A stretch of 64,000 bases of DNA. It comes from Microplitis mediator (Eukaryota > Arthropoda > Insecta > Hymenoptera > Braconidae). The position numbers and the translations under genes are program-made. Location: NCBI RefSeq assembly GCF_029852145.1, contig NC_079970.1, forward strand, positions 8,432,001-8,496,000, given 5' to 3'. A model generated the notes under the pieces. The model was given only the letters and a program-made list of their open reading frames with translations. It was not told where the DNA came from and ran no database searches. Of the stretch, positions 47,003 to 58,619 are shown one piece after another; the stretch's first letter is position 1; each line of letters starts with the position of its first letter.

Positions 47003-48974
47003 ACTGTGATCTGGAATAAGCAGCAGAATAAAAAATACGCATGTGACGGCAATGCACCTACCTATATGGCAGTAGTTGTCATCGGCATTAATCTGAGACA
47101 AGTTTTTTCCGGCTGGCTGTTGAGATATTTAAACGTGAAACTCCGATGCAGAGATTGCGAAAAAATTTTGAGTTTTATCTTTTTATCTCTTAACTTTTTA
47201 GTTACATTCTTTGATGAATCTTATTTATTTAGTTTAATATCTGTCGGGTTTTTTGTCGTCATTCCTTGTATAAGGGTGGTAATTCCAACCACCTGTAACC
47301 CCCTAGAGAAAACGGCCTTGTTCTAGTTTTTACATTTTTCCAACCTGCAACTTTTTCAACTCGAACAATACTGACAATTATTATACTACTTGCTATTATA
47401 ATACTAGTTTTATCTCGTACTTTCTCATTGCTGTTTTTTATGTCTTTATTTTTTATTTTTTGTATTACGTGTTCCGTGAATATGCATCCACTACCATTCC
47501 ATCCAGCTTTACTTCCATTTTCCGGATAAGCTGGCATGTATCCATTTGACACTTTTTGAAAGTTCTTCCAAGTCGTTTCACCTGGATCGATCTCGGCGCA
47601 TCGTCATTATAACGGTAACTCGTATACACAACAGAATATATAAATATCATTTGACTGAAAAATATCTCTACTTTTTATTTTAAATCGGCTACAGTAAATT
47701 TTTATTATTATTCACAAATCGAATGGAAAAATGTCATATTCTTACATAAATGATAAAAAATTATGAGTACTTCTAGTTCTCTGGTTGAAAAAGTTGAATT
47801 CATAATAATATTTTATTCTGAGTATGAAAGTCTCATTGTCAGAATAAAAACGAATAACCGTACGTGATATCAATTATTCATTATGAAGTAGAATAGTAAA
47901 GACTAAGGTCAATAAGTGTATGTGCAGTTCATTTTTCATGGTAAAACGTTGTTAGTAACATTCGATAAAGTTATTGAAATATGAAAAGAAAGAAAAAGAA
48001 GGTAAAGAGCTTTTCAATTATCTACAAACGGAACATTTTCAATAAAGAACTTTTCTCTTTTATCGACGAAGTAAACTATGATGATAAAATTAATTTTAAA
48101 GTTTTATTTTGTATCAGTTGCTTGACAATAAGAATTTTTAAGTGAAATTTCGAAAGGCTTAAAAAGTTTAAAGCTGGTTGATATTTGATTGATGTAATTA
48201 TAAATTTTATATGAGACTTTGATGATGCTGTCATTAACAAGCCTCAAAGTTTTAACGGCGTAATTACTTGTTGAGTACTTCGAAAACAAACGTGACTCTA
48301 AAGGATAGCGGGACAAAATTTTTGAATTTTTTAAATAATTTTTGATATTTCATCTTCAACACACAAACACACACACGCACACGCACAAACACACACATAC
48401 GAACATTATTCTGATAATAATCAGAATGTAGCTTCCCAGGAAGTTTTCTTTAATCCTTCTGGGCTATCATCCCTATTAAGCCACGTGCCGCTTCCTAGTA
48501 AGTTAAAAAAATTATGTTCAAAGAAGTAAAACCCATAAAATTGGATAAGTCAAAAATTATTATGAAGAAAATATCTATTAATAATTATTAATGTTTGCTG
48601 TATGAAAAAACTTACTGAGTCACTATTTGTATTGATATTATTCTTTCGTTATTATACTAATACATAAATGTATTACAGGCACTTTCGGCTTGATCTTTTC
48701 AACACTATTTCCCTTTGTGATCGCAATCTAAAGATAAAAAAAGTGCCTGAAAGGCATTTATCAAATTGACAAAACGTAAGGCAAATAAAAATAATCGGCA
48801 TATGAAATCTTTATACGTGACTTCAGACATCCCTCAAATAAATCCTCTCAAGATCATATATTTGTCGTTTATTCTCAGATAGTGAGTAAATTTAAACAAA
48901 AAAAAGTAAGGGTAAAAATACGACACTAAATTTGTTCAATAATTTAAATTACTGTCAATATTGAACTCATGCAG
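47003..48974. other. Intergenic sequence, one weak open segment
   Basis: The minus strand at 47465-47605 reads PGETTWKNFQKVSNGYMPAY, then PENGSKAGWNGSGC, non-repetitive and Gly/Asn-rich, within a 97-codon frame. I recognise no family and no splice sites are convincing. A degraded (AC)n with cttcccgc-like flanks is at 48340-48500. The rest is AT-rich. Confidence 0.35.
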
Positions 48975-49172
48975 TTACACTGAATATAAATAACGGGATT
49001 AAACTCAAAGTATGAATTTTGATTTTATATCAATCCGCATTCTCTTCGTTAAAAACACCTCCCATTTGGAGTGAATTTCACACCGAAGGGATTAAATAAA
49101 TAAAAAAATATCCCTGTGCATTTACTCCAGGCTTAATCCGCGTTCACCCCAAAAAATTTTTTACAGTGTACT
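48975..49172. mobile_element. TIR element, TACACTG ends, word GGAGTGAATTTCAC
   Basis: tacactgaatataaataacg at the left and ttttttacagtgta at the right. The body contains ttggagtgaatttcacacc and ccgcgttcacccc. A degraded copy is at 13600-13745. Confidence 0.6.
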
Positions 49173-49508
49173 TACTTAAAACAATATACATATTTTAATC
49201 AAAAAAGAGATCATTAACTTTCAAGCTTATTTTTCATCAAGAGAAAAAATTTTGAACAAAAAAAAAAGGTTTATGTTTGGAACAACTTGAGTAATTATTA
49301 AATTATTTTGTGATAATTTAGGTGGTCGGGAAATTGATAAAGTTTTTTTTTTGTTAGGGTCTTAGATGTTTCTCAAAAGATCTTGTAATTAATACACAGA
49401 TATCATTGAAGAACAACAAATTACTTTCCGTACTTTATTAACAAGAAAACCATTTATTAAATTTCTCTATTATATTCTTCATTTATTACTATAATATTGT
49501 TATTCAAT

Positions 49509-49542
<34 letters not shown>

Positions 49543-51073
49543 TTTCAACCCAGTCCGCATTGAGGGTATAGATCAGTAAGGATTCGATAAATGCAAATAC
49601 GAAAAATGATGAGTACCAAAATAAACAGTAAATATCTATATATGGGATACGAATACGTGAGTGGTTTCAACTCTCAAATACTTCTTTGCAAGTCGATTTA
49701 TAGATATTATTTTTTTTACATCCTAAAATAGAACCCCGAACTATTTGAATTGGCACCATAGAATTTTAAAAACTAAATAAAGAAAAAACTATTAAACGAT
49801 ATCCACTCTATATTTAAAACAGTTAAGGTTGTACGTGCGAGATAGCGAATATTTTATATAAATCTAATTTTTTTATAGTAGGTTATTTTAGTTGTTGGGA
49901 ATCGATCCTGGAAATTTTAGAGGAGGTGGCACTGAATTATTTAATTAAATTTTTACTTTTAAACATTGGGATTTATAATACAATTGTCTAGCAGACCGCC
50001 TCTCGGATATTGACACATTTTCGTAATTTTTAGTTTCAAATATAAAAAAAGAACGAAAGAAACTATGAAATTGAAAAAAAATTATCAATGATATAGTTTT
50101 AGCTGAAACAAACACATACTGAACTGAACCAATTAATAAACTAAATTTATAACTTTATGTATAACTGAATATCACGTGACTAAGATTCTCCGTTTACCGG
50201 GAGACAGCCATTCTACCTAAGCGATTTAGCTATGGCTTGCGGCAGTCTGAAATATCATTACAATTTAGGTTTAACTAAAAATGGGAACTTTAGTCAAGTA
50301 GATTCTAACTCATTAAAAATGATTTTTTTTTTTTTTTTGTAATTGAAAAAATATTCCTTCGATTGATTTAAAAATTTAATCAGCTCCAAAGCACTAGAAG
50401 CTCTTTCGGTTGCTACAAGAATGATCTTAATTGCTATAATTACTCAGGAGATAATGTGACGGAAATTTAGAAATATAATCAAAGGTGTAAGATTCATTTT
50501 AATCGATCAATGTGCTTATGATATATAGCTTACTATTGCTCACTCTCACTTGCTACTATTCCCTTTTTCATTCAATATTGCTTACTTGCTTTTTGCTCGT
50601 TTCGAAATAGTGTCACAGATATCTTTGAATACTTATAACTTTGTTATATTAATCGAGGACATAATAATTTTCTTTAACTTATAATTGCTTTTTGTACAAT
50701 CTATTAGTTTTTGAAAATATTCTACCGTTAGCTATTTTATATATTCCGTGAGTTTACTTTACGTGAATTATATGCACTTTGATTATCAATATCTCGTTTA
50801 ACAATCGATCGAAAATATTAATTATTTTAATCTACATTCAGGATTTCTATCTTAATATTATATTTCAAATTCATAAAATTCTACTGATGAGCCCTATAAC
50901 AAGGCAACCGCCTTAAAAATTATCATGAATGAAGGATTTAAAAAAAAAACAGTTTTTGGTTAATTCAAATGGCTCGAAAATTGACTTTCACAATGGTCTT
51001 AAAACCCATTCAGAGTGAAATCTCGATAGTTACTTTTAATTGTTACCTAAGTCATTAAAATCAGTTGATCCTT
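49173..51073. other. Intergenic AT-rich sequence
   Basis: A (TA)n array at 49511-49539. A less AT-rich stretch at 50160-50260 (cgggagacagccattctacc) has no recognised feature. No gene. Confidence 0.5.
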
Positions 51074-51193
51074 TACACGGAGAAAAAAAAACAGTAAGTT
51101 TTCCTATGTTGGCATAGTAACTATTACTATGTGGACACAGGAATTTTTCCTATGTTTCCATAGGGGAATTCCCTATTTTTTTTTCTCCGTGTA
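51074..51193. mobile_element. Short MITE, TACACGGAGAAAAAA ends, word CCTATGTTGGCATAGT
   Basis: The TIR TACACGGAGAAAAAAAAAC pairs with the complement of tttttttctccgtgta. The 120-base body holds cctatgttggcatagtaact and tcctatgtttccatagg. It is the cleanest small example of the word-arm design. Confidence 0.85.
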
Positions 51194-51329
51194 CATTAGT
51201 ACAGAATGATTATTTTCTATTTAATTATAGAAGGTTTATATTTTGAGATTTTAACACAAATGAGTAAATGAAGATTCTGAAAATGCAACTTTTGAGTTCA
51301 ATAACTTAAAAAAAATCTCTCTATCGGTT

Positions 51330-51435
51330 TACCCTGCGGGCCAGCCCCAAAACTTCCCGCTGTTTTTGAACTCCGTGAGATCGAAAACATTATTGTGACT
51401 ACATTTCCGAGCTCTTCGAGCTCGAAAATACTTTT
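51330..51435. repeat. GAGCTCGAAAA dispersed repeat
   Basis: tgcgggccagccccaaaact, tcccgctgtttttgaact and gagctcttcgagctcgaaaa. Homologous to 37790-37905 and 9536-9645. Confidence 0.7.
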
Positions 51436-51509
51436 GTATACCATTGTGCGTATCCGTACGGGCAGAAGTTGGTAGAGGACATATTTTTATATATACATAT
51501 ATACATACA

Positions 51510-51733
51510 CAGAAAAAAAAAATTCTCGACTGAAGGTTAATATTCTTGATTCAAGAAATCTTTTTTGGAGACCTAAATTTTTTCAGATGAAGTAGAAATC
51601 TTCTCCGACCAAGACGAATTTTTTTTAAACCAAGACAAATTCTCTTGGCTCAAGAAAATCTTGACTTGGTTCTCGAAAACGTTTCTCTTCAAAAATATTT
51701 TCTTGACTCAAGATAACTTTTTTTTCTGTGTAT
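51510..51733. mobile_element. MITE, TACACAGAAAA ends (copy of 20283)
   Basis: It aligns along its whole length to 20283-20518 with few differences, including gaccaagacgaatttttttt and ctcttggctcaagaaaatct. Confidence 0.85.
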
Positions 51734-51904
51734 CATTACCATTATTATTATTATTACATATATCAGAAAGTATAAATTACATACAAACATTCCATTCATG
51801 TTCGATTGTCATTACATTTGTAATTAGTTATAAGGTGATAAATAAATAAATACAATTTGTTGGGAAATATCTGAACACTTTATTTAAATGTGGTAGAAAC
51901 AAAA

Positions 51905-51912
51905 CCCCCACA

Positions 51913-51950
<38 letters not shown>

Positions 51951-52100
51951 TCGGACATCATTCTGAAAATAGTTAGAATAGCTTCCTAGGACCTCAAAAC
52001 GTCGATATCTGATAAAAACTCGATTTTCGAAAATCGCGGTTAAAACAATAACTTCCCGAATTTTTCGAAAAACATTGATTTTCTTAGCGGGAAGTTAAAA
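51905..52100. repeat. cttcccgc-family end with (AC)n
   Basis: An AC array (51914-51945), then ggacatcattctgaaaatag, cctcaaaacgtcgatatctg, taacttcccgaatttttcg and terminal agcgggaagttaa. This is the uninterrupted reference copy for the two insertions noted at 11969 and 39302. Confidence 0.8.
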
Positions 52101-52629
52101 ATATCTTTAACAAAGTATTTATACTTTGTAACCTCGAAAACAGCACGAAGTTTTAAGACTAGGTCAACAATTTTTCACTAGTTATGTATGTAGTATAATA
52201 TTAAAATTTTTGATAAATGTAAAAAATTTTAAATGAAATATTTTACATTTTAAATAGAAAAGTTTAATAGATAAATTTTCCAAGATCTAAATTTATTGTC
52301 ATAAAATAATCTTTATGTATATATAGATATATGTATATACATCGATATCTTGAAGTCTCTTTAGTTTATACACACATATATATAAATATATACATCTGAA
52401 TTCTTTACACCATCTACTACCTCTTGCTACATGAACGAAATTTACGAGATCCTATCTTGACATAACAGTGTAATTGTAGCATAAATTTGAAGTAGTGACA
52501 CTTTCCGACACAGTAATTCTGAAGTAGCATTTACAGAATGATGAAATATTCATGGCAGAGTAGCTTTGAAATTAAATACGAATATAAGTTTTTTGTTTTA
52601 TGAAAGCTTAAAATTGCATAAAATCTATA

Positions 52630-52739
52630 AGGTAAAAGACCTAATACCCGATTACTCTATGTATATTTGTATGTATAAATTTATAAATATACATATATAA
52701 ATACATGGAGTAATCGAGTATTAGGTCTTTTACTTTACC
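52630..52739. mobile_element. Mini-palindrome MITE, AGGTAAAAGACC ends
   Basis: aggtaaaagacctaataccc, gattactc and its complement gagtaatcgagtattaggtc, ttttact are almost the whole element (110 bases) around a short TA-rich loop. The TIR resembles AGGTAAAAGCACC of the 56742 element, and TA lies at the left boundary. Confidence 0.7.
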
Positions 52740-53768
52740 ACTATATAAATCTTCACGCTCTGCCTGTACATTTGATTTGTTTCTCAAACTTCGTCTTAAA
52801 TATTTGATTTGGACTCTCTAATTTCTATTTTGCCATTTTTACAATTTTTATCTGTCTATTCATATATTCTCATACCTCAAGAACGTTTTGACCGACTATG
52901 ATGATATATCCGGGATCCAGTAAAAATAAGTGATTGCACAAATGATCTGTAATAGAAGAAATTAATTTTAAAAGTATCTGCTTTCATTTCATTCTGACAT
53001 TTACGTTGAAAAAACTTCTGACTGTCATCTGTTTATACATATCTAGACCAACAGACATGACCTTCGGCACGAACGTCTTTGCATGTATAAGAATCTCTCA
53101 TCACTGATATTTTTTTTAAAATCAACTACGAGGGAGGTTGCGGTAGGGTCGAAGATAAAATGCTCTCTGAAAGTTTTTTAACTCTAAGACTTACAGACTT
53201 GAATTCTCAAACAGATGTTCCTGACATTTATAAGAGTTCGCCATTACTAAAGATACGTTAATTTTTAACAAAATGGATTTTATCCCCTTAGGTGAATTGT
53301 GCAGTATAAATCCTAAGTAGATTCTGATGTATTTGAATTTGAAATTGTACGATTTTTAGACAAAAGACTTCCAAATTGAAATTCTAAATGAGCATTAGTT
53401 ATAACACGAGAAAATCAATGGTCTAAATCTTTTTTAAACGAATTTACTTTTATGCAGGTTTTGGGGAACGTCAAAAATCAAAGTTTTTATATTTTTCGAC
53501 CAAAAGACCAATAAAATTACAATTTGAAATTAAAATTAGCTACGATACAAAAAAATTAATAGTAAAAATTTTTTATCGAAAAATGACCCTTAGGGGAGTT
53601 CACGAGGACGTATAAAATCGAAATTTCTAGTTTTTTTGAACAAAAGACCTGTAGACTCGAAATTTAAAACAAACATTTGCTACGATACGAACGATGAATG
53701 ACGTAAATTTTGTTTTTAAAAATTGACTTCTGTAGAGGTTCACGGGGGCATAAAAAATAAAAATTTTC
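52740..53768. other. Intergenic, divergent tandem segments
   Basis: Three loosely similar stretches (53150-53290, 53340-53480, 53500-53750) each contain a variant of gttttt...accaaaagac followed by aaattt, suggesting an old tandem repeat of about 120-150 bases. No gene. Confidence 0.4.
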
Positions 53769-54425
53769 ACATTTTTAACTTCCCGCTAAAAAAAAATTGT
53801 AAATTTTCAAAAATTCGGGAAGTTATTGGTTTCAGTCCGATTTACGAAAATCGAATTTTCATCAGATGTCGACGTTTTGAGGTCCGAGGAAGCTTTTCTG
53901 ACTAATTTCAAGATGATGTCCGAGTGTACGTACGTATGTAAATACCTGTATCTTTTGAACGGATAAACCGATTTTGAACTTTAAGGTGTCATTCGACGCG
54001 GCTTGTCAATACCTTGAAGCTAAAAGAAAATTGAGCTTGATCGGTAGGGCTCGTTCAGAGATATTCCAAAAATAAAGTTTTTTCAAAAATGTTTTTTTTT
54101 GGATAACTTTTAATGCGCTCGATGGATTGATTCCAAAATGGACTGGGCTCTAGAGCTTTATAAGCCGCGTCGAATGCCACCTCAACCATCAAAATCGCTT
54201 CATTCGTTCAAGAGAAACCGTTGTCGAAAGAATTAAAAAAATTTTGTTTTTTTAGTTTTTTTTAAATATCTCAAAATCGACTCGATAAATCAATTTCAAA
54301 ATTTGATCAGCTTTAGAACTTGATAAAACGCGTCGATTGCCACCTTAACCGTCTTAATCGGTTAATTCGTTTGAGAGATATCGTTGGAGAAAAAATGGTA
54401 AAAAACGTTTTTTTTTCGAAAACAA
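53769..54425. repeat. cttcccgc-family copy (reverse orientation)
   Basis: Begins taacttcccgctaaaaaaaa, then gtcgacgttttgaggtccga and gatgatgtccgagtgtacgt. The AC array is here only a degenerate tacgtacgtatg. Modules such as acgcgtcgattgccaccttaa extend to 54410. Confidence 0.75.
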
Positions 54426-56000
54426 CAGCTAGTCTTTAAATAAATTTTTTTTTTTTTTAATTTACATTGTAAGATTTATTTAAACATTTTTTTATTAGCC
54501 AACATATATTAATACTATCATTTATTGTAAGATTAACTCAACTAATAATGTTAATTTAAAATTAATTTCAGTCTCGAACTCTAGACCGCAGCAGTGATTA
54601 ATACGTAAAAGTGAGAACAACTTTTAATGAGAATAATGAGGATCTTCCAATAGAAAATAATTGAATGGAATGAGTTATACAAAAGCTTCATCAATTTTAT
54701 AAACAGAAGAATTGAAATTATATCTCCATAATAGTAATAAATTCAGCAGAAATTATTTATAATAATCTATAAAATTATGAAATAAAAAATTGTACTTATT
54801 TCTTTCGTCACTGCCAGATCATTAGTTATATATCAAGTCATATATAACTCAGTAATAAAACTGGTATTTTATTTTCATCTTACTCATGTTATATTATATT
54901 TTATTTACATACATTTATGAAAGACATACTGAACAAAATAAAAAATAAGAAGCGATAGCAAACTTTCAGTTTTTACTTTTTTTTTTTGCGAATCCTTTAA
55001 CATCATACTTAACGATGAAAAAGTTCGGATGCTGTCACTAGATAATAAAAAATTCTCTTAGGTCGATTCTTCGCAAAAATAGTAGATAACATTCTTAGAA
55101 CTTTAATAATGATCTTAGACTTTTGAATTCAGCATTCGTAAAAAAGTTTATTCATTAGACTAATATTTGAACAAACATATATAAGTGATTCTTGAGTACT
55201 TTTTATTAAATATTATTTTTGTTGTTTTCTTTATTAAAAAGAAAAAAGTTACAGTTATCAGGTTTCTGTAATATTTGACTACTTATTAAATATTATATAT
55301 ATTGACTTATAATCCTCAATTTATAATTTCTGAGCTGTCTATAACTAAAATCTTTCTGATAAGTATTTTAATAACGTCGACGTGGTCGATCCGTAGACAT
55401 AACAAAGTTTCTATTACGTAGATGAGAATTGGACTCCCTCGACCCTCCCATAAGAAATCTAAGATGCAACGCTTTATGAATTTTAATATATAATAATGCA
55501 GTGTTAAAAGAAAGTGAGTTAGTCTGAGGACTCAGCAGAGACTAGGGTTCTGCTACATCTAATCTATCCGCCTACCTTTTTACACTACATTCTTTATCCA
55601 GTAAAGCCCGAATTCATCGAAAGTTAATTCCACTTTACTTTAGGGTGCCGTGAGACATCCTACTACTGTACGAAGGATTTATTCTCGTTTAAATTCTCTG
55701 GTGCCGTATAAAAGCCGGACTATTTTGGTCATCTGCAGAAATTGGGATAAACATATTTCATCAATTACTATATATGGCCATAGCAAAATTGACAACAATT
55801 ATATCACAAATTACTGCAACCATTCTAATTTTTACTATGGTCATAGTAATTTTTGCATGTCATTTGCACACCTCGAACGCGATGCGGAAAGATAATGCTC
55901 TACTGTCACCAAATTTAAAAACTGAGTTTCGGAAAGAAAAAACTGACTTTAATCATCTCCACTAATTTTATATAGCACTTAACAAAAAAAAATACTAACA
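54426..56000. other. Intergenic, no gene
   Basis: AT-rich sequence. 55540-55700 is less AT-rich (cgtgagacatcctactactg). The overlapping frames at 55650-55965 are not supported by any family. Confidence 0.45.
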
Positions 56001-56004
56001 GCAA

Positions 56005-56413
56005 GGCAGGAGGCAGAGGCAGCCGAGCGGTTCTCGTGTGGCTCGGGCGATCACCCAAATTAAGCAGCATCGACCATGATCGCTACTTGGCTTGGTGACC
56101 GCTTAGCCACACGCTGAGCTCGATCGGAGGTCTCTGACCGTTAGGCGCGGGATGAGGATCTAGTGATCAGTAAAATGGGAATTTTATTGATCACTGGAGC
56201 CTCACCCAAACCGAACTGTACTGGCAATGGTTTTCTCTGTGGTTTCCCTTGCCCCTATACTCCCACAGCCAAGGTGTGGGGGGTAGGGTATCACCGTAAT
56301 CGTATAGTACAGTATAAGCACAAGTCGGGCCACAGCCGCACAATGAAAAGCAGGAAAAAGTAAGCAGTTGCGATATAAAGGCAAAAAGTGTAAAAGGCCG
56401 TAATCGCGGCTAT
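56005..56413 (+). mobile_element. 5S rRNA-derived SINE
   Basis: From about 56029 the sequence reads ggttctcgtgtggctcgggc, gatcacccaaattaagcagc, then ctacttggcttggtgaccgc. This follows the order of an insect 5S rRNA from its conserved GATCACCGAAATTAAGCAGC internal control region to GGTGACCGCC. It is followed by an unrelated tail of about 290 bases (cacaagtcgggccacagccg; gtaagcagttgcgatataaa). 5S-headed SINEs (SINE3 class) use the internal pol III promoter. The likely 5' target duplication is actaacagcaaggc at 55994-56007. Confidence 0.75.
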
Positions 56414-58577
56414 ACACTAAAATTTCTCTTCGGACAATTAAATCGGTTTTGTTAAATTCTGTTAAACTAATATTTATTTGGGAAAACTAAATTTTATTAC
56501 GTCAACATAATCTATTTTGTAATTTCTAACAAATGATTTAATAGCCTCTATTTGGTTGACATTAATATTTTTCTCTCTAAGATAATAAAATCATTTCGTA
56601 AAGTTAAGAAAATATTTATTTAATAGACAACTAAATTATTTTATAGTGCCAACAAACTCAAATATTAAAGCAAAATATTATTATATTAACTCTAATAGAT
56701 ATTACTTAGACACAGAAAAATATATTCATTTAGAATAAATAAGGTAAAAGCACCAATTATTGACGCCCTATCCTATTTTAGAACATATTTAACTACCTAC
56801 TATATTAATAATGATCATATAGATTAATAAACAATCTAGATAATTTAAGAAATCGAAAAAAAATTATTGTTAGTGAAAAATATTAAAAATTCATTAATAA
56901 AAAAAAATAAAATTCATTCGAGTCTATCGAAACAGCTTGTGAGCGTCAATTTTCTTAACTATTGCGGTTAGACAAGCAGTCTTTTGAAACGATGATTTTT
57001 AATTATTTTTTCCATCTGATCACATCAACTTTTTTTTTATAAATAAATAAAATATAAATAATTTACAATATCATATATTTACAGTAAATTATAAGCTTTT
57101 TAATTTTAAAATAGTGGATGTCAATAATTAGTACATACTATTGAAGTTGCATCTCATATTGACAGATCAGTAGACAGCGCCATAACGTCTTTTTTTTTCA
57201 AACATAAATCCATTAAAATTTTAAACCATAATATTCGAGAACCCACGCTGTCATATGTATAATATTAAATTGTTATTAAAAAAATGATTAATTGATTTTT
57301 ATTTAATTAAAAAACATTTTTATCAGTTTCGTGTTTAAAATAAAGGTGAGTGAAAAACATTATAAAATAAATATTTATTTAATTAAATTAAAATTAACCT
57401 CATTTTCAAAAAGTAAATATAAAGTTCAACAGATCAGTGACGCATGTGCATTAAGGGTGTCAATAATTGGAGCAACAGCATATCAATAGTTAGATCAGTC
57501 GGGTTTTTAACCTGTCAATAATTGGTGTATCCGGGTAACTTATTTTATCACTTTAAATTAATTAGTAAATCTAATTTATTATTATAAAAAAATATGAATT
57601 TGTTTAGTTAAAAGACTAAATAAGACAATGTTAAAATTAAAATTCATTAATATTAATCGTTAATATGTTTAAAAAAATGGAATTCCAATCTTGCCTCTCT
57701 CTTATAGTATCAATAATTGGTGCTTTTACCTTATATATTGGTTCGAGGTTAATAAAAATATGTTTAAACCTAATGATTGTTGATTTAAAAAATAAGAAAT
57801 TAATTTAATTAAAATAAATATCAGAGTGCTATTATTTGGGAATATAAAAACTCTGAAATAAGTTTCTTACCAGGGAAACTACAAGCTGTGGGCGCGATCT
57901 AGTAGCGAGCACTGAACTACTCCCGCTGCTGTTGGCTTGCATCAAGACTTGAACTAAGAGAAAAATTTTTTGGGAGAAAAGATAAATATGGTGGAGAGGA
58001 AGTTATGGCGTAGGCAGCAGCAGCGGAAGTAGTTCGGTGCTCGCCACTAGATCGCGCCCACAGCTTGTAGTGTCCCTGGTAATAAACTTATTTCAGAGTT
58101 ATTATATTTCCAACTTGAAGCGTTTATAGGACAGGATACCCGCTATAAATTAGCAGAGTGACGCTAACCCTTTTTGATAGTAATACAAGGGTATCCTGTG
58201 TTACACTATGACATTAATGTTTAATATTAATGTTTCCCTGAACAATTTTTGTCATAGTACAAAGAAAAGTACGTGTCAAGAAAAATTATTTTTCTAAATA
58301 TGTATCTATTTAATTGTTAAATAAATAATCTGTCATTTTAATAGCATTTTAAAGCTCTACAGGTAATCAATTTGATTTTATGCTTGATACTTGACGCGTA
58401 ATTATCTTTACTAAATGTTTTATAGTTTCTAATAATTTGTTTTGTTGGTGGATTATAAAATATTTGGTTAAAACAACCGATCATATGATTGGCAATGGGC
58501 AATCAAATCCTTTTATTGTCATAATTATGACAGTTAACTGAAGTTTAGTTGTCAGAAGAAAATTTTTTTCTCAGTGT
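56414..58577. mobile_element. Foldback/TIR element, family CACTGAG (copy B)
   Basis: Homologous to 18806-19810 at both ends (gacaattaaatcggttttgt; ggcaatgggcaatcaaatcc; tttttctcagtgta). It is enlarged by a TA-flanked insertion (56742-57731) and by a full inverted arm (57850-57935 against 58015-58100, ggcgcgatctagtagcgag) that copy A lacks. The left TIR is degraded. Confidence 0.85.
56742..57731. mobile_element. Non-autonomous element AGGTAAAAGCACC with TA duplication
   Basis: The TIR AGGTAAAAGCACCAATTATT (with ga) is mirrored by tcaataattggtgcttttac (ct), flanked by TA on both sides. The empty site is seen in copy A (agaataaa...tatat.tgttcgagg). Internal copies of gtcaataattgg repeat the TIR motif at several places (57120, 57448, 57508). 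The TA target suggests Tc1/mariner-type mobilisation. No transposase is present. Confidence 0.85.
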
Positions 58578-58619
58578 AGAAACAATTAAAAATTTTAAAA
58601 ATTACTAACAGCTAGGCGA

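Noticed and set aside
50941..50970. Poly-A tracts as retrotransposon tails
   Set aside because: A/T runs are ubiquitous here and no adjacent LINE coding sequence or target duplication was seen.
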